From Alphaproteobacteria bacterium (GTDB lineage Bacteria; Pseudomonadota; Alphaproteobacteria; Sphingomonadales; Sphingomonadaceae), in NCBI GenBank assembly GCA_003241875.1, contig QBLU01000013.1:1-64000 (forward strand): 64,000 nt of DNA, written 5' to 3'. A model generated the notes under the pieces. That model worked only from the letters and a program-made list of their open reading frames with translations. It had not been told where the DNA came from and did no database searches. This document shows positions 34,597 to 42,471 of the stretch, in pieces (within the stretch, counting starts at the first letter, position 1; every line of letters begins with the position of its first letter). Both the position numbers and the translations under genes were made by a program.

Positions 34597-35055
34597 TCAA
34601 ACGTAGGTCAGCGTGATCCACTCGGCGGCGAGCGCGGGCTTGGTCTCGCCCTCGACCTCGACCGTCACGTTGCTCGTCGTCTGCCAGGCACCGTCGGGGC
34701 GCTGGGTGACATCGACCAGCGCAAAGCGGCCGCGGACCCGGCTGCCGGACTTTACCGGCGCCATGAAGCGCACCTTGTTAAGGCCGTAGTTCACGCCCAT
34801 CCGCGCGCCGGCGATGCCCGGCATGGCGCCATAGGCAAAGACCGAGCACAGGCTGAGCGTCAGGTAACCATGGGCGATGGTGGTGCCGAACGGCGTCTGC
34901 TTGGCCAGCTCGGGATTGACGTGGATGAACTGGTGGTCGCCGGTCACTTCGGCAAAGGCATCGATCTTGGCCTGGTCGACCAGGATCCAGTCGCTGACAC
35001 CGACTTCCGTCCCCACCAGCGCCCGATAATCGTCGAGCGGAACTGCTTTCGCCAT
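34597..35055 (-). CDS. MaoC-like (R)-specific enoyl-CoA hydratase
   Basis: A 152-residue hot-dog-fold protein. The hydratase 2 catalytic motif is present as AEVTGDHQFIHVNPELA (Asp and His of the catalytic dyad), with the following TPFGTTIAHGYLTLSL typical of the PhaJ/NodN group. It should hydrate a trans-2-enoyl-CoA to the (R)-3-hydroxyacyl-CoA, which can feed polyhydroxyalkanoate synthesis; a phasin elsewhere in this window shows that PHA granules are likely. ATG 35055 (MAKAVPLDDY) is chosen over one 10 codons earlier. First gene of the operon with the AhpD-like protein and thiolase. Confidence 0.93.
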   Translation of the reverse strand: MAKAVPLDDYRALVGTEVGVSDWILVDQAKIDAFAEVTGDHQFIHVNPELAKQTPFGTTIAHGYLTLSLCSVFAYGAMPGIAGARMGVNYGLNKVRFMAPVKSGSRVRGRFALVDVTQRPDGAWQTTSNVTVEVEGETKPALAAEWITLTYV

Positions 35056-35127
35056 TGCGGATACCCCAAGGTTGTTTTGCGGCAACCTAGGCGCGGGGTG
35101 ACGTAAGCGTCAACCGCATTGCGGCGC

Positions 35128-36693
35128 TCAGCCGATCGGCGCCGCCAGTTCGCGGTCGCTTTCGGCAATCGCCTCGTCGAGCCCTTGCAGTGCCTCGCGG
35201 CGGGCCTCGTCGGCGAGGCCATGGCTGGCGGCAACGCTGATCCGGGCGGCCTGCAGCGAATGTCGGACCGTCTCCCGGATGTGGCTGCGGAACTGGGCAT
35301 CGCAGGTGGCCGGATCGGTGTCGCGGGTGGCGGCGATCCCGGCGGCGGCGCAGCGCGAGACCATGCCGACCCGCGCCGCGGCGAGCGCACGGCGGACGGT
35401 GCCTTCGATATCCATGGCGCGCACCGCGGCCTCGGCGTGGCGCCCGGCTTCGCGGCCGGCGCGGCCGGCGGCCTCCCCGGCGCGACGGGCTTCCACGCCG
35501 GCCCGCCGGGCCTCGCGCTCGGCAGCGCGCAGTTCGCGGCGATCGGCGGCCGACAGGTCGCTGCGATGGATGACGATCGCCTGGCTGCGGGGCGCCACGG
35601 GCGCGGGCGCCGAAACGGGCGCCACGGGCGCCGGCGGGACGACCGGCGTGACCGCAGGCACCGGAGCAACAGGCGCGACCGGCGCATCGGGCGAAGTCGG
35701 CGGCATCGGGGCGACCGGCGGCATGTCATCGGGGCCATAGGCGCTGCCGGATGCCGACAACAGCAGACCGCCGGCGATGGCGACGACGGCGAACAGGCCG
35801 CCGGACACGGCGCGCGCGGCGCCTTCGTGGCTCGATTTCATCATGGCGATCCTCTGCTTGAGATGGCTCTTGTGGTTCATGGCGCAGGCGGCGGCGGGGG
35901 TGCGGCTGCACGCCGACTTGATCACGGCCCGGCCATAGGCGACCCGGGTATCGGCGTTGCTGCCGGCCAGCACGGTGGCGTCGCAGGCGAGTTCCTGGTC
36001 GCGGCGAAAGGCGCGATAGGCGAGGTGCGCGACCGGGTTCCACCAGTGCACGGCGACGACAGCCAGCCCGGCAAGGTTGGCAACCAGGTCACCGCGATCA
36101 TGGTGGGCGCCTTCGTGGAGCAGCGCCAGCCGGCGTTCGTCGGCGGTGTAGCGGCTGGTGAAATCGGCGGGCAGCAGGATGCGGCGATGGCGGATGCCGG
36201 CGGCCATCGGTCCGGCGACGGCGGGGGTCATCAGCACCTCGACCCCGCCGACCCGCGTCAACGGTTCGGCAGTTGCCAGCGCGTCGGCCAGAAACCGGCG
36301 ATAGCGCAACATCTGCCAGCCGAACCAGGCAACCGCGCCGACCGCCCACAACGTGACGACGAGGGTCAAGGCCAGGCCCGCGTCGAAGCTGAATATGGAC
36401 GACGCGGCCGCCACGGCCGGCAACGGCACGGCGGTATCGGCAAGCAGCTGGGCCGCGGTGGCTCGATCGACGAACCCCAGTGTCAGCGGATGGGCCGGGC
36501 TGTGATGGGCGACCGGCACGTACAGCGTTGTCCAACCCGGCAGCGGCGGCAGCAGCAGCCGCAGTGCCGGCAGCGCCCATAGCGCATAGGCGGTGCGCGC
36601 ACCCAGCAGCCGCGCCACCGGTCGGCGCATGGCAAGCACCAGCAGCATCAGCGCCGTCGACGACGCCAGCGTTTCGATGACCCAGCTGTTCAT
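35128..36693 (-). CDS. M56-family (BlaR1-like) membrane sensor protease with Pro-rich and coiled-coil tail
   Basis: A 521-residue membrane protein. Four membrane segments surround a cytoplasmic M56 zinc protease: HEGAH at residues 193-197 and a third ligand in RRDQELACDAT (E234), as in BlaR1/MecR1. After a further membrane segment (about 295-315) comes a tail with a Pro/Val/Ala-rich stretch (about 325-375) and a charged Ala/Arg/Glu-rich helical region (about 385-520). There is no penicillin-binding-like sensor domain, so beta-lactams are unlikely to be the signal. The start overlaps the blaI-like stop (ATGA), giving the classic repressor-protease pair; proteolysis of the repressor is the expected output. 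Confidence 0.92.
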   Translation of the reverse strand: MNSWVIETLASSTALMLLVLAMRRPVARLLGARTAYALWALPALRLLLPPLPGWTTLYVPVAHHSPAHPLTLGFVDRATAAQLLADTAVPLPAVAAASSIFSFDAGLALTLVVTLWAVGAVAWFGWQMLRYRRFLADALATAEPLTRVGGVEVLMTPAVAGPMAAGIRHRRILLPADFTSRYTADERRLALLHEGAHHDRGDLVANLAGLAVVAVHWWNPVAHLAYRAFRRDQELACDATVLAGSNADTRVAYGRAVIKSACSRTPAAACAMNHKSHLKQRIAMMKSSHEGAARAVSGGLFAVVAIAGGLLLSASGSAYGPDDMPPVAPMPPTSPDAPVAPVAPVPAVTPVVPPAPVAPVSAPAPVAPRSQAIVIHRSDLSAADRRELRAAEREARRAGVEARRAGEAAGRAGREAGRHAEAAVRAMDIEGTVRRALAAARVGMVSRCAAAGIAATRDTDPATCDAQFRSHIRETVRHSLQAARISVAASHGLADEARREALQGLDEAIAESDRELAAPIG

Positions 36694-37064
36694 GACTTCA
36701 GCTCCCGGACCAAGGCTTCGAGTTCGGCGATGTCGCCGGCGGACAACTGCCCCGATTCGGCGAGATGGGCGACCAGCGGCGCCGCGCGGCCGCCGAACAG
36801 CCGATCGACCAGCCGCCCCGATTCATGCGCGACATAGGCCGCGCGCTCGACGAGCGGCCGGTAGAGATAACGGCGGCCATCCTCGACATGGGCGAGCACG
36901 CCCTTGGCCAGCAGCCGGCCGAGCAAGGTCTTCACGGTGCGGTCGCTCCAGGCCCGGCCGCCATCGATGCGCGCCACGACATCGGCGGCGCTGAGCGGCG
37001 CCTCGCGCCACAGCACCTCCATCACCACCAGTTCGGCCTCGCTGATTCGCTCGCTCACGCCCAT
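36690..37064 (-). CDS. BlaI/MecI/CopY-family transcriptional repressor
   Basis: A 124-residue winged-helix repressor. The N-terminal DNA-binding domain is ISEAELVVMEVLWREAPLSAADVVARI followed by WSDRTVKTLLGRLLAKGVL; the C-terminal helices give dimerisation. In relatives the M56 partner cleaves the repressor between these parts. CGGAG lies directly before the ATG at 37064. Two GATTAC-type dyads overlap its promoter, so the pair is probably autorepressed. There is no beta-lactamase or copper gene beside it, and the regulon beyond this operon is unknown. Confidence 0.94.
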   Translation of the reverse strand: MGVSERISEAELVVMEVLWREAPLSAADVVARIDGGRAWSDRTVKTLLGRLLAKGVLAHVEDGRRYLYRPLVERAAYVAHESGRLVDRLFGGRAAPLVAHLAESGQLSAGDIAELEALVRELKS

Positions 37065-37068
37065 CTCC

Positions 37069-37111
37069 GATTACGGGTGTAATCAATATAGATTACGCGT
37101 GTAGTCGTCAA
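37069..37111 (-). promoter_or_regulatory. Promoter with two BlaI-type operators
   Basis: Two 16-base dyads, GATTACGGGTGTAATC (37069-37084) and GATTACGCGTGTAGTC (37091-37106), are centred 22 bases apart, about two helical turns. Reading leftward, TTGACG (37111-37106) and TATATT (37090-37085) can serve as -35 and -10. One operator lies between the two boxes and the other covers the expected start point. The TAC...GTA core is typical of BlaI/MecI/CopY sites. Confidence 0.75.
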
Positions 37112-37404
37112 GCGCGGTTTCACCAGCGGGAGCGGCGCCATGACCGCTGGAGGTCGGCGCGCTATCGTATCGAACTGCTAGAGTACGGCACGGCGACCCT
37201 GGAAACCGCAGCCGCGGCGATCTGTGCCTGGCTTGCAGACGCGTACCCCGGCGCCGTGCCCGGCGCGGCCGTTGTTCACGCCCTAAGCGGGGCGCTGCGA
37301 GGCGCGGCCGGCGCGCCATCGAAATCGACCATACGCCGATCGCCGACGCCGGCTGAGGCGTCGATTCGCTTTCCCCGACGCGGCACCATCGCTAAAGGCC
37401 GGAC
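37112..37404. other. Intergenic region between blaI-like gene and putA
   Basis: About 290 bases with no convincing gene. The only structure I see is a 7-base dyad CGACGCC/GGCGTCG at 37344-37363 with a 6-base spacer, 41 bases before putA, which could be a regulatory site. AAAGG stands just before the putA start. Short open frames here have no ribosome site or recognisable product. Confidence 0.5.
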
Positions 37405-40400
37405 ATGACCAGCCTTGCCACCGCACGCGCCACCATGCGCACCCTCCACCGCGCGCCGGAGCCCGAGGTGCTGGCCGGCCTGTTGCCCACCGCGACGCTG
37501 CCGCCGGCGACGCGCGAGGCCGTCGTCGGCCGCGCGCTCGGGCTATTGGCGGACCTGCGCGCCGCGCAGACGGAGGGCTGGGTCAATCGCTTCCTCCAGC
37601 AATATCGCCTTAACACCGCCGAGGGCGTGGCGCTGCTCAGCCTTGCCGAGGCGTTCCTGCGGGTCCCCGATACCGAGACCGCCGACGCGCTGATCCGCGA
37701 CAAGATCGGCACCGCCGACTGGTCGGCACACGCTGGCGAATCGGATTCGGCACTGGTCAATTCGGCGACCTGGGGGCTGGTGATGACCCGGGCGCTGCTG
37801 GGCGATGAGGGCAAGGCGTCGGTGCTCAAGCGCCTCGTCGCCCGCGCCGGGGAGCCGTTCGTCCGCCAGGCCGTCGGCGCCGCGATGCGCATGATGGGCC
37901 AGGTGTTCGTCATGGGCCGCACCATCGACGAGGCGCTGGTCCGCGCCGGGGACAAGGACAATCGCGGCTTCACCGCCAGCTTCGACATGCTCGGCGAGGC
38001 GGCGCGGACGTATGAGGACGGCGCGCGCTATTTCGCCAGCTATCAGGCCGCTATCCGCGACACCGCCAAGGCGGCAAAGGCCAATCACATCACCGATCGG
38101 CACTCCGTCTCGGTCAAGCTCTCCGCCCTCCACCCGCGCTATGAAACCGCCCATGCCGCCACTGCCGTCCCGGCGCTGACCGAGATGGTTCGGCAATTGG
38201 CGCACGAGGCCGCCGCCAGCGGCATCGGGCTGACCGTCGACGCCGAGGAGTCCGAACGCCTGATGATGAGCCTCGACATCATCGAGGCCGTCGCTCGCGA
38301 CCCGCAGCTGAAGGGCTGGGACGGCTTCGGCATGGCGGCGCAGGGCTATGGCAAGCGCGCCCGCGCTGTTATCGCCTGGGCCCAGGCGCTCGGCGCCGAC
38401 ACCGGCCAGCGGCTGACCGTGCGGCTGGTCAAGGGCGCCTATTGGGACAGCGAGATCAAGCGCACGCAGGAGGGTGGCCTGACGGGCTACCCGCTGTTCA
38501 CCCGCAAGGCGGCGACCGACGTCTCCTACCTCGCCTGCGCCCACGACATGCTGGCGGCGCCCAACATCTACCCGGCCTTTGCCAGCCACAATGCGCTGAC
38601 CGTGGCGACCATCCTCGAATGGGCCGGCGAGAACCGCGACTTCGAATTCCAGCGGCTGCACGGCATGGGCGAAGGCCTGTTCGAGCGGCTGGTGCGCGAG
38701 GACGGCTATAAATGCCGGACCTATGCCCCCGTCGGCGGCCATCGCGACCTGCTCGCCTATCTGGTCCGGCGACTGCTCGAAAACGGCGCCAATTCGAGTT
38801 TTGTCCACCAGCTTGCCGATGCCAGCATCAGCGACGAGACGCTGCTCGCCGACCCGGCGGCCAGGATCGCCGGCGTCGGCGGCACGCCGCACCCGTCGAT
38901 CCCGCTGCCGGTCCGGCTCTATGGCGACAGCCGCGACAACAGCGCCGGCATCGACCTCGCCGACGAGATCGTGCTGGCGCGCGTGGCCAAGGACATCCTG
39001 CTGTTCGACGAGGCCGACGCGCTGTTCGGCAAGCGCGGCGACATCCAGGACGCGCACGACCGCCACGCCGTCGCCGAGGCTGTCGATGCCGCCGATCGCG
39101 CCTTTCCGGCCTGGTCGGGCACGCCGGTTGCCGTACGCGCCGCGGCCCTCGACCGGCTCGCCGATCTCCTTGAGCGTGACCGCGAAAAGCTGATGGCGAT
39201 CTGCGTCCATGAAGCGCGCAAGACCATCCCCGACGCCCTTGCCGAGGTTCGCGAGGCGGTCGATTTCTGCCGCTATTACGCCGCCGAAGCGCGCGCCAAA
39301 TTCGTGCCGCAACTTCTGCCCGGCCCCACCGGCGAGCGCAACGAACTGCGGCTCGAAGGTCGCGGCGTCTTTGCCTGCATCGCGCCGTGGAACTTCCCGC
39401 TCGCCATCTTCCTCGGCCAGGTCAGCGCCGCGCTGGTCGCCGGCAACACCGTCGTCGCCAAGCCGGCGCCGCAGACCCCGGCCATCGCCGCCGCCGCGGT
39501 CAGGCTGGCGCACGAGGCCGGCATTCCCAGGGACGCGCTGCGCCTCATCACGGGCGGCGGCGAGACCGGCGATGCGCTGGTTCGCCACCCGCGCGTCATG
39601 GGCGTCGCCTTCACCGGCAGCACCGCCACCGCGCGCCGCATTGCCCGGGCGCTGCTCGACGACGACAACCGCCCACTGGTGCCGCTGATCGCCGAAACCG
39701 GCGGCATCAACGCGATGATCGTCGATTCGACTGCGCTCACCGAACAGGTCGTGCAGGACGTCATCACCAGCGCCTTCCGCAGCGCCGGGCAGCGCTGTTC
39801 CGCACTGCGCCTGCTGCTGGTGCAGGACGACGTCGCCGAGCGCACGCTCGATATGCTGAAGGGCGCCATGGACACGCTGGTCATCGGCGCGCCCGTCGAC
39901 CCGGCGACCGACGTCGGCCCGGTGATCGACACGGCGTCGTACGACCGGCTGGAGACCTATCGCCAGTCGCAGCGCAGCCGCTGGGTGCATGCCCTCGACG
40001 CGCCCGCCACAGGCGACTTCATCGCACCGACGGTGATCCGCCTAGACCGCATCGCCGAGCTGACCCAGGAATGGTTCGGGCCGATCCTGCACGTCGTGAC
40101 CTGGCAGGCCGGCACCCTGCCCGAAACCATCGGCGCGGTGAACGCGCTGGGCTATGGCCTGACCATGGGGCTGCACAGCCGCATCGCCTCGGTGGCGGCG
40201 GCGGTGGCGGAGACCGCCCATGTCGGCAACCTCTATATCAACCGCTCGATGATCGGCGCCGTCGTCGGCAGCCAGCCGTTTGGCGGCGAAGGCCGCTCGG
40301 GCACCGGCTTCAAGGCCGGCGGACCGCATTACCTGCTGCGCTTCGTCCACGAACGCACGGTGAGCACGGACACCACGAGCGCCGGCGGCAATGCCAGTTT

Positions 40401-40431
40401 ACTGAGCATCGAGGACGTCGTGGGGGTCTGA
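37405..40431 (+). CDS. putA: Bifunctional proline dehydrogenase / L-glutamate gamma-semialdehyde dehydrogenase PutA
   Basis: Oxidises proline to glutamate in two steps with channelling of the intermediate. The 1008-residue protein is the short (minimalist) PutA: the N-terminal ribbon-helix-helix DNA-binding domain of enteric PutA is absent. The proline dehydrogenase barrel shows VKGAYWDSEIKRTQEGG, FASHNALT and RTYAPVGGHRDLLAYLVRRLLENG. The aldehyde dehydrogenase half has CIAPWNFPLAIF, AFTGSTATARRIA, AETGGINAMIVD and the catalytic Cys798 in SAGQRCSALR. The C-terminus ends soon after the PFGGEGRSGTGFKAGG block, with a short extension. Without the DNA-binding domain another regulator must control it, but none is adjacent. 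Confidence 0.97.
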   Translation: MTSLATARATMRTLHRAPEPEVLAGLLPTATLPPATREAVVGRALGLLADLRAAQTEGWVNRFLQQYRLNTAEGVALLSLAEAFLRVPDTETADALIRDKIGTADWSAHAGESDSALVNSATWGLVMTRALLGDEGKASVLKRLVARAGEPFVRQAVGAAMRMMGQVFVMGRTIDEALVRAGDKDNRGFTASFDMLGEAARTYEDGARYFASYQAAIRDTAKAAKANHITDRHSVSVKLSALHPRYETAHAATAVPALTEMVRQLAHEAAASGIGLTVDAEESERLMMSLDIIEAVARDPQLKGWDGFGMAAQGYGKRARAVIAWAQALGADTGQRLTVRLVKGAYWDSEIKRTQEGGLTGYPLFTRKAATDVSYLACAHDMLAAPNIYPAFASHNALTVATILEWAGENRDFEFQRLHGMGEGLFERLVREDGYKCRTYAPVGGHRDLLAYLVRRLLENGANSSFVHQLADASISDETLLADPAARIAGVGGTPHPSIPLPVRLYGDSRDNSAGIDLADEIVLARVAKDILLFDEADALFGKRGDIQDAHDRHAVAEAVDAADRAFPAWSGTPVAVRAAALDRLADLLERDREKLMAICVHEARKTIPDALAEVREAVDFCRYYAAEARAKFVPQLLPGPTGERNELRLEGRGVFACIAPWNFPLAIFLGQVSAALVAGNTVVAKPAPQTPAIAAAAVRLAHEAGIPRDALRLITGGGETGDALVRHPRVMGVAFTGSTATARRIARALLDDDNRPLVPLIAETGGINAMIVDSTALTEQVVQDVITSAFRSAGQRCSALRLLLVQDDVAERTLDMLKGAMDTLVIGAPVDPATDVGPVIDTASYDRLETYRQSQRSRWVHALDAPATGDFIAPTVIRLDRIAELTQEWFGPILHVVTWQAGTLPETIGAVNALGYGLTMGLHSRIASVAAAVAETAHVGNLYINRSMIGAVVGSQPFGGEGRSGTGFKAGGPHYLLRFVHERTVSTDTTSAGGNASLLSIEDVVGV

Positions 40432-40446
40432 AATTCGCCTATGTAA

Positions 40447-40489
40447 TCAATGTTGTAGCCTTAAGGCTACACTAAGGCTACACCATTGA
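40447..40489. terminator. Large stem-loop between convergent putA and dienelactone hydrolase
   Basis: A 17-base arm (40447-40463) pairs with 40473-40489 with one mismatch around a 9-base loop that holds a second copy of AGGCTAC, so two alternative hairpins can form (TGTAGCC-TTAA-GGCTACA at 40454-40471 is perfect). It is unusually AT-rich for the region and suits a bidirectional transcription end. Confidence 0.65.
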
Positions 40490-40534
40490 CGGGATGAGAA
40501 CGGCTATCCACCTCTGCCTGCAGGAGAGGCACGA

Positions 40535-41269
40535 TCAGCCCAGTGTCTTCTCGAACAACGCCAGCATCTCCCGCCATCCCCGCTCCGCCGCCGCTTCGTC
40601 GTAGACAGGAAAATCCGGCATCATCCAGCCGTGCGCCGCACCTTCGTATACCTCGGCGCGATAGGTCACCCCCGCCGCGTCCAGCGCCGCTTCGAACCGC
40701 GCCGCCATCTCGGGCGGGTAGCTGTTGTCGTTGTCGGCGGCCGCGACATAGACCTCGGCCTGCAGGCGCGGCGCACAGCCGTGCGGGCTGTCGGGCGCGT
40801 TGGTGGCAAGGTTGCCGCCGTGGAAGCTGGCAGCAGCGGCGATGCGATCGGGCCGGGTGCCGGCGGCGGCGATGGCCATGCCGGCGCCCATGCAGAAGCC
40901 GACGGTGCCGACCTTACGGCCGACGACATCGTCGCGGCTGTCGAGATAGCCCAGGAACGCATCGGTATCCGCCGCCGCCCTGGCATTGTCGGTCGTCGCC
41001 ATCAACGGCCCGAGGATGGCACGAAAATCGCCCTTGAAGACCTCGACCGGATCGAACGGGCCATAGGCGCCATAGCGGTAGAACGGATCGGGCAGCAGCA
41101 CGACATGACCGGCGTCCGCCAGGCGTTCGGCCATCGCCAGCGCGCCCGGCCGGATGCCGCCGGCGTCCATGTACATGATGACAGCGGGGCCGCTGCCGGT
41201 CGGGGGCGTGAATACATGCGCCGGGCAATCGCCGTCGCTGGCGGCGATTGCCAGTTGCTCGTGCGGCAT
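40535..41269 (-). CDS. Dienelactone hydrolase family protein
   Basis: An alpha/beta hydrolase of about 244 residues with a Cys nucleophile: GFCMGAG (Cys126 from the chosen start), acid in AADNDNSYP and His in EGAAHGWMMPDFP. This Cys-Asp-His triad is the dienelactone hydrolase signature; the founding enzyme opens dienelactone in chloroaromatic breakdown, but most members have other ester substrates. The second of two ATGs (41269) is preferred because GGGAG lies 8 bases before it but only 2 bases before the first (41275). No catechol pathway genes are nearby. It is convergent with putA. Confidence 0.92.
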   Translation of the reverse strand: MPHEQLAIAASDGDCPAHVFTPPTGSGPAVIMYMDAGGIRPGALAMAERLADAGHVVLLPDPFYRYGAYGPFDPVEVFKGDFRAILGPLMATTDNARAAADTDAFLGYLDSRDDVVGRKVGTVGFCMGAGMAIAAAGTRPDRIAAAASFHGGNLATNAPDSPHGCAPRLQAEVYVAAADNDNSYPPEMAARFEAALDAAGVTYRAEVYEGAAHGWMMPDFPVYDEAAAERGWREMLALFEKTLG

Positions 41270-41354
41270 GGTCATGTCTCCCGAAAACGATCGCGACTAA
41301 TTAACCGATTGGGTTCTTTTTGTCAAGCTGCGCGATGGCCAAGGGCGGGACAGG

Positions 41355-42026
41355 CTAGCTGTTCGGGGCCCCCTTGGCCACGGCTGTGCGACGGCGCAAC
41401 GTCGTCCCGACGATGCCGAAGCCGGCGATGAACATCGCCCATGTTGCCGCCTCGGGAACCGCCGCGCCGACCAGTGAGACGTTGGTGAAATACTGCTGCG
41501 GTGTATTACTGGCGAGGAACGGGCGGACCGCGCGCAATTCGATGGTGTTGGTCCCGACGAGCAGGGCATCGGTAAACGACAGCGTCGAGCGGACGATCGC
41601 GTTCACGTTGATCAAACCCACCGTGAAACTGTCTTTCTCGACCCCGTTCAGCAGGACGCTGAAGATGCCGCCCTGAATGTTGTTGTCGCTGCCCCCCAGT
41701 GCGGCGATCGACGCGCTGAACACGCCCGGACCGCCAGTCGAGGTGAAACTCTGCAGAAAGCCGCCGCCCGCGGGCGGAACGTCAAAGTTGAAGTCGACCA
41801 CGCCCACCTTGAGTTCGCCTGCGCTCTGCACACCCGAGCCGGTGACATCGAAGGTCGCGGCGGCGTGATTCGCCACACCATTTGCGGTCGTTGTCAGCGT
41901 CCAGCCGGCCAATCCGGCGGCAAAGTCGCCGTTGGTGAGCAATTGCGCCGCCTGTACCGGCGTTGAAACGACCATGGCAGCCGCAAAAGCCGCAAGCATG
42001 AACCTTGAAGTGTTTCCGATACCCAT
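41355..42026 (-). CDS. PEPxxWA-CTERM sorting-domain protein
   Basis: A 223-residue exported protein. The signal peptide ends at TPVQAAQ (about residue 27); the body is a beta-rich domain starting LLTNGDFAAGLAGW, as in carbohydrate-binding-like surface proteins. The C-terminus has the sorting signal VPEAATWAMFIAGFGIVG then the basic cluster TLRRR. The motif is the PEPxxWA variant with Ala in place of the second Pro, and ten residues follow the Arg cluster where most stop within a few. It should be processed by an exosortase, whose gene is not in this window, and end up in exopolysaccharide or on the surface. AAGGGGG precedes the ATG. Confidence 0.92.
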   Translation of the reverse strand: MGIGNTSRFMLAAFAAAMVVSTPVQAAQLLTNGDFAAGLAGWTLTTTANGVANHAAATFDVTGSGVQSAGELKVGVVDFNFDVPPAGGGFLQSFTSTGGPGVFSASIAALGGSDNNIQGGIFSVLLNGVEKDSFTVGLINVNAIVRSTLSFTDALLVGTNTIELRAVRPFLASNTPQQYFTNVSLVGAAVPEAATWAMFIAGFGIVGTTLRRRTAVAKGAPNS

Positions 42027-42189
42027 GATTTTGCCCCCTTGACGCCCGGTGCCGAAAACAAACCCGACGCGAAGTCGGAGTCAAATACAAAGTTGTTCCT
42101 GCGTTGGTAAGTGCAGTAAAACGTGGTTGCCATCCCCGCCTGAACATCTCTAGTGTCGGCCCTGCAACAGACTGCAAAGGCTGCCGTAA
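42027..42189. other. Divergent intergenic region between PEP-CTERM and lipoprotein genes
   Basis: It holds both leaders. On the minus strand a TTGACT is followed by a small dyad CCGAC/GTCGG. This AT-richer stretch is likely the PEP-CTERM promoter, but no -10 is convincing. Confidence 0.4.
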
Positions 42190-42378
42190 ATGATCAGGAC
42201 AGGCGCGCTGGTACTTCTGCTCGGCCTCGGCGGCTGTGCCTATGATCATTATGCCGGCAACCAGCAGTGCGCCCAGCAGGCCGGCTGCGTCTCCAGCTTT
42301 CCCGACAGCGGCTATGGCCCGATCCAGGCCCAGGCGGTGGCGCCCGACAATTCGGCGATGAGCGTGCCGCGAGACTGA
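42190..42378 (+). CDS. Small putative lipoprotein
   Basis: A 62-residue protein with a type II signal sequence: MIRTGALVLLLGLGGC contains the lipobox LGGC, so the mature protein would be a 47-residue lipid-anchored peptide. It has two further Cys residues (QQCAQQAGC) and no recognisable domain. AAAGG lies about 9 bases upstream. The role is unknown; similar small lipoproteins are common in sphingomonads. It is divergent from the PEP-CTERM gene. Confidence 0.75.
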   Translation: MIRTGALVLLLGLGGCAYDHYAGNQQCAQQAGCVSSFPDSGYGPIQAQAVAPDNSAMSVPRD

Positions 42379-42413
42379 AGCGGGGCCGACACGCCAGTCC
42401 ACATGGCACGACC

Positions 42414-42454
42414 TTGACTTTGCTGTGTTGGTGAACTAACTCACCAATACAGCA
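42414..42454 (+). promoter_or_regulatory. Promoter-operator with a 14-base dyad
   Basis: TTGACT (42414-42419) can be a -35. The dyad 42421-42434/42441-42454 has 14-base arms with one mismatch and a 6-base centre; its inner part TTGGTGA-ACTAAC-TCACCAA is perfect and would cover the -10 region. The shape is typical of TetR-family operators. No TetR gene is in this window. Confidence 0.55.
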
Positions 42455-42471
42455 GCCACGGATCATGCCCG

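Noticed and set aside
32715-34616. Long open frame (over 600 codons) opposite the thiolase and AhpD-like genes
   Set aside because: It is the antisense of genes with clear family motifs, its product is rich in His, Arg, Gly and Asp without domains, and it has no ribosome site. Such frames are normal in GC-rich DNA.
37543-39990. 815-codon open frame opposite putA
   Set aside because: Shadow of putA in the GC-rich third-position pattern; no recognisable protein features.
42404-42419. TGGCAC-like sigma-54 promoter before the 42472 gene
   Set aside because: The -12 GC element is missing (TTGACT instead of TTGCA) and the spacing is off by one; a sigma-70-type reading with TTGACT fits better.
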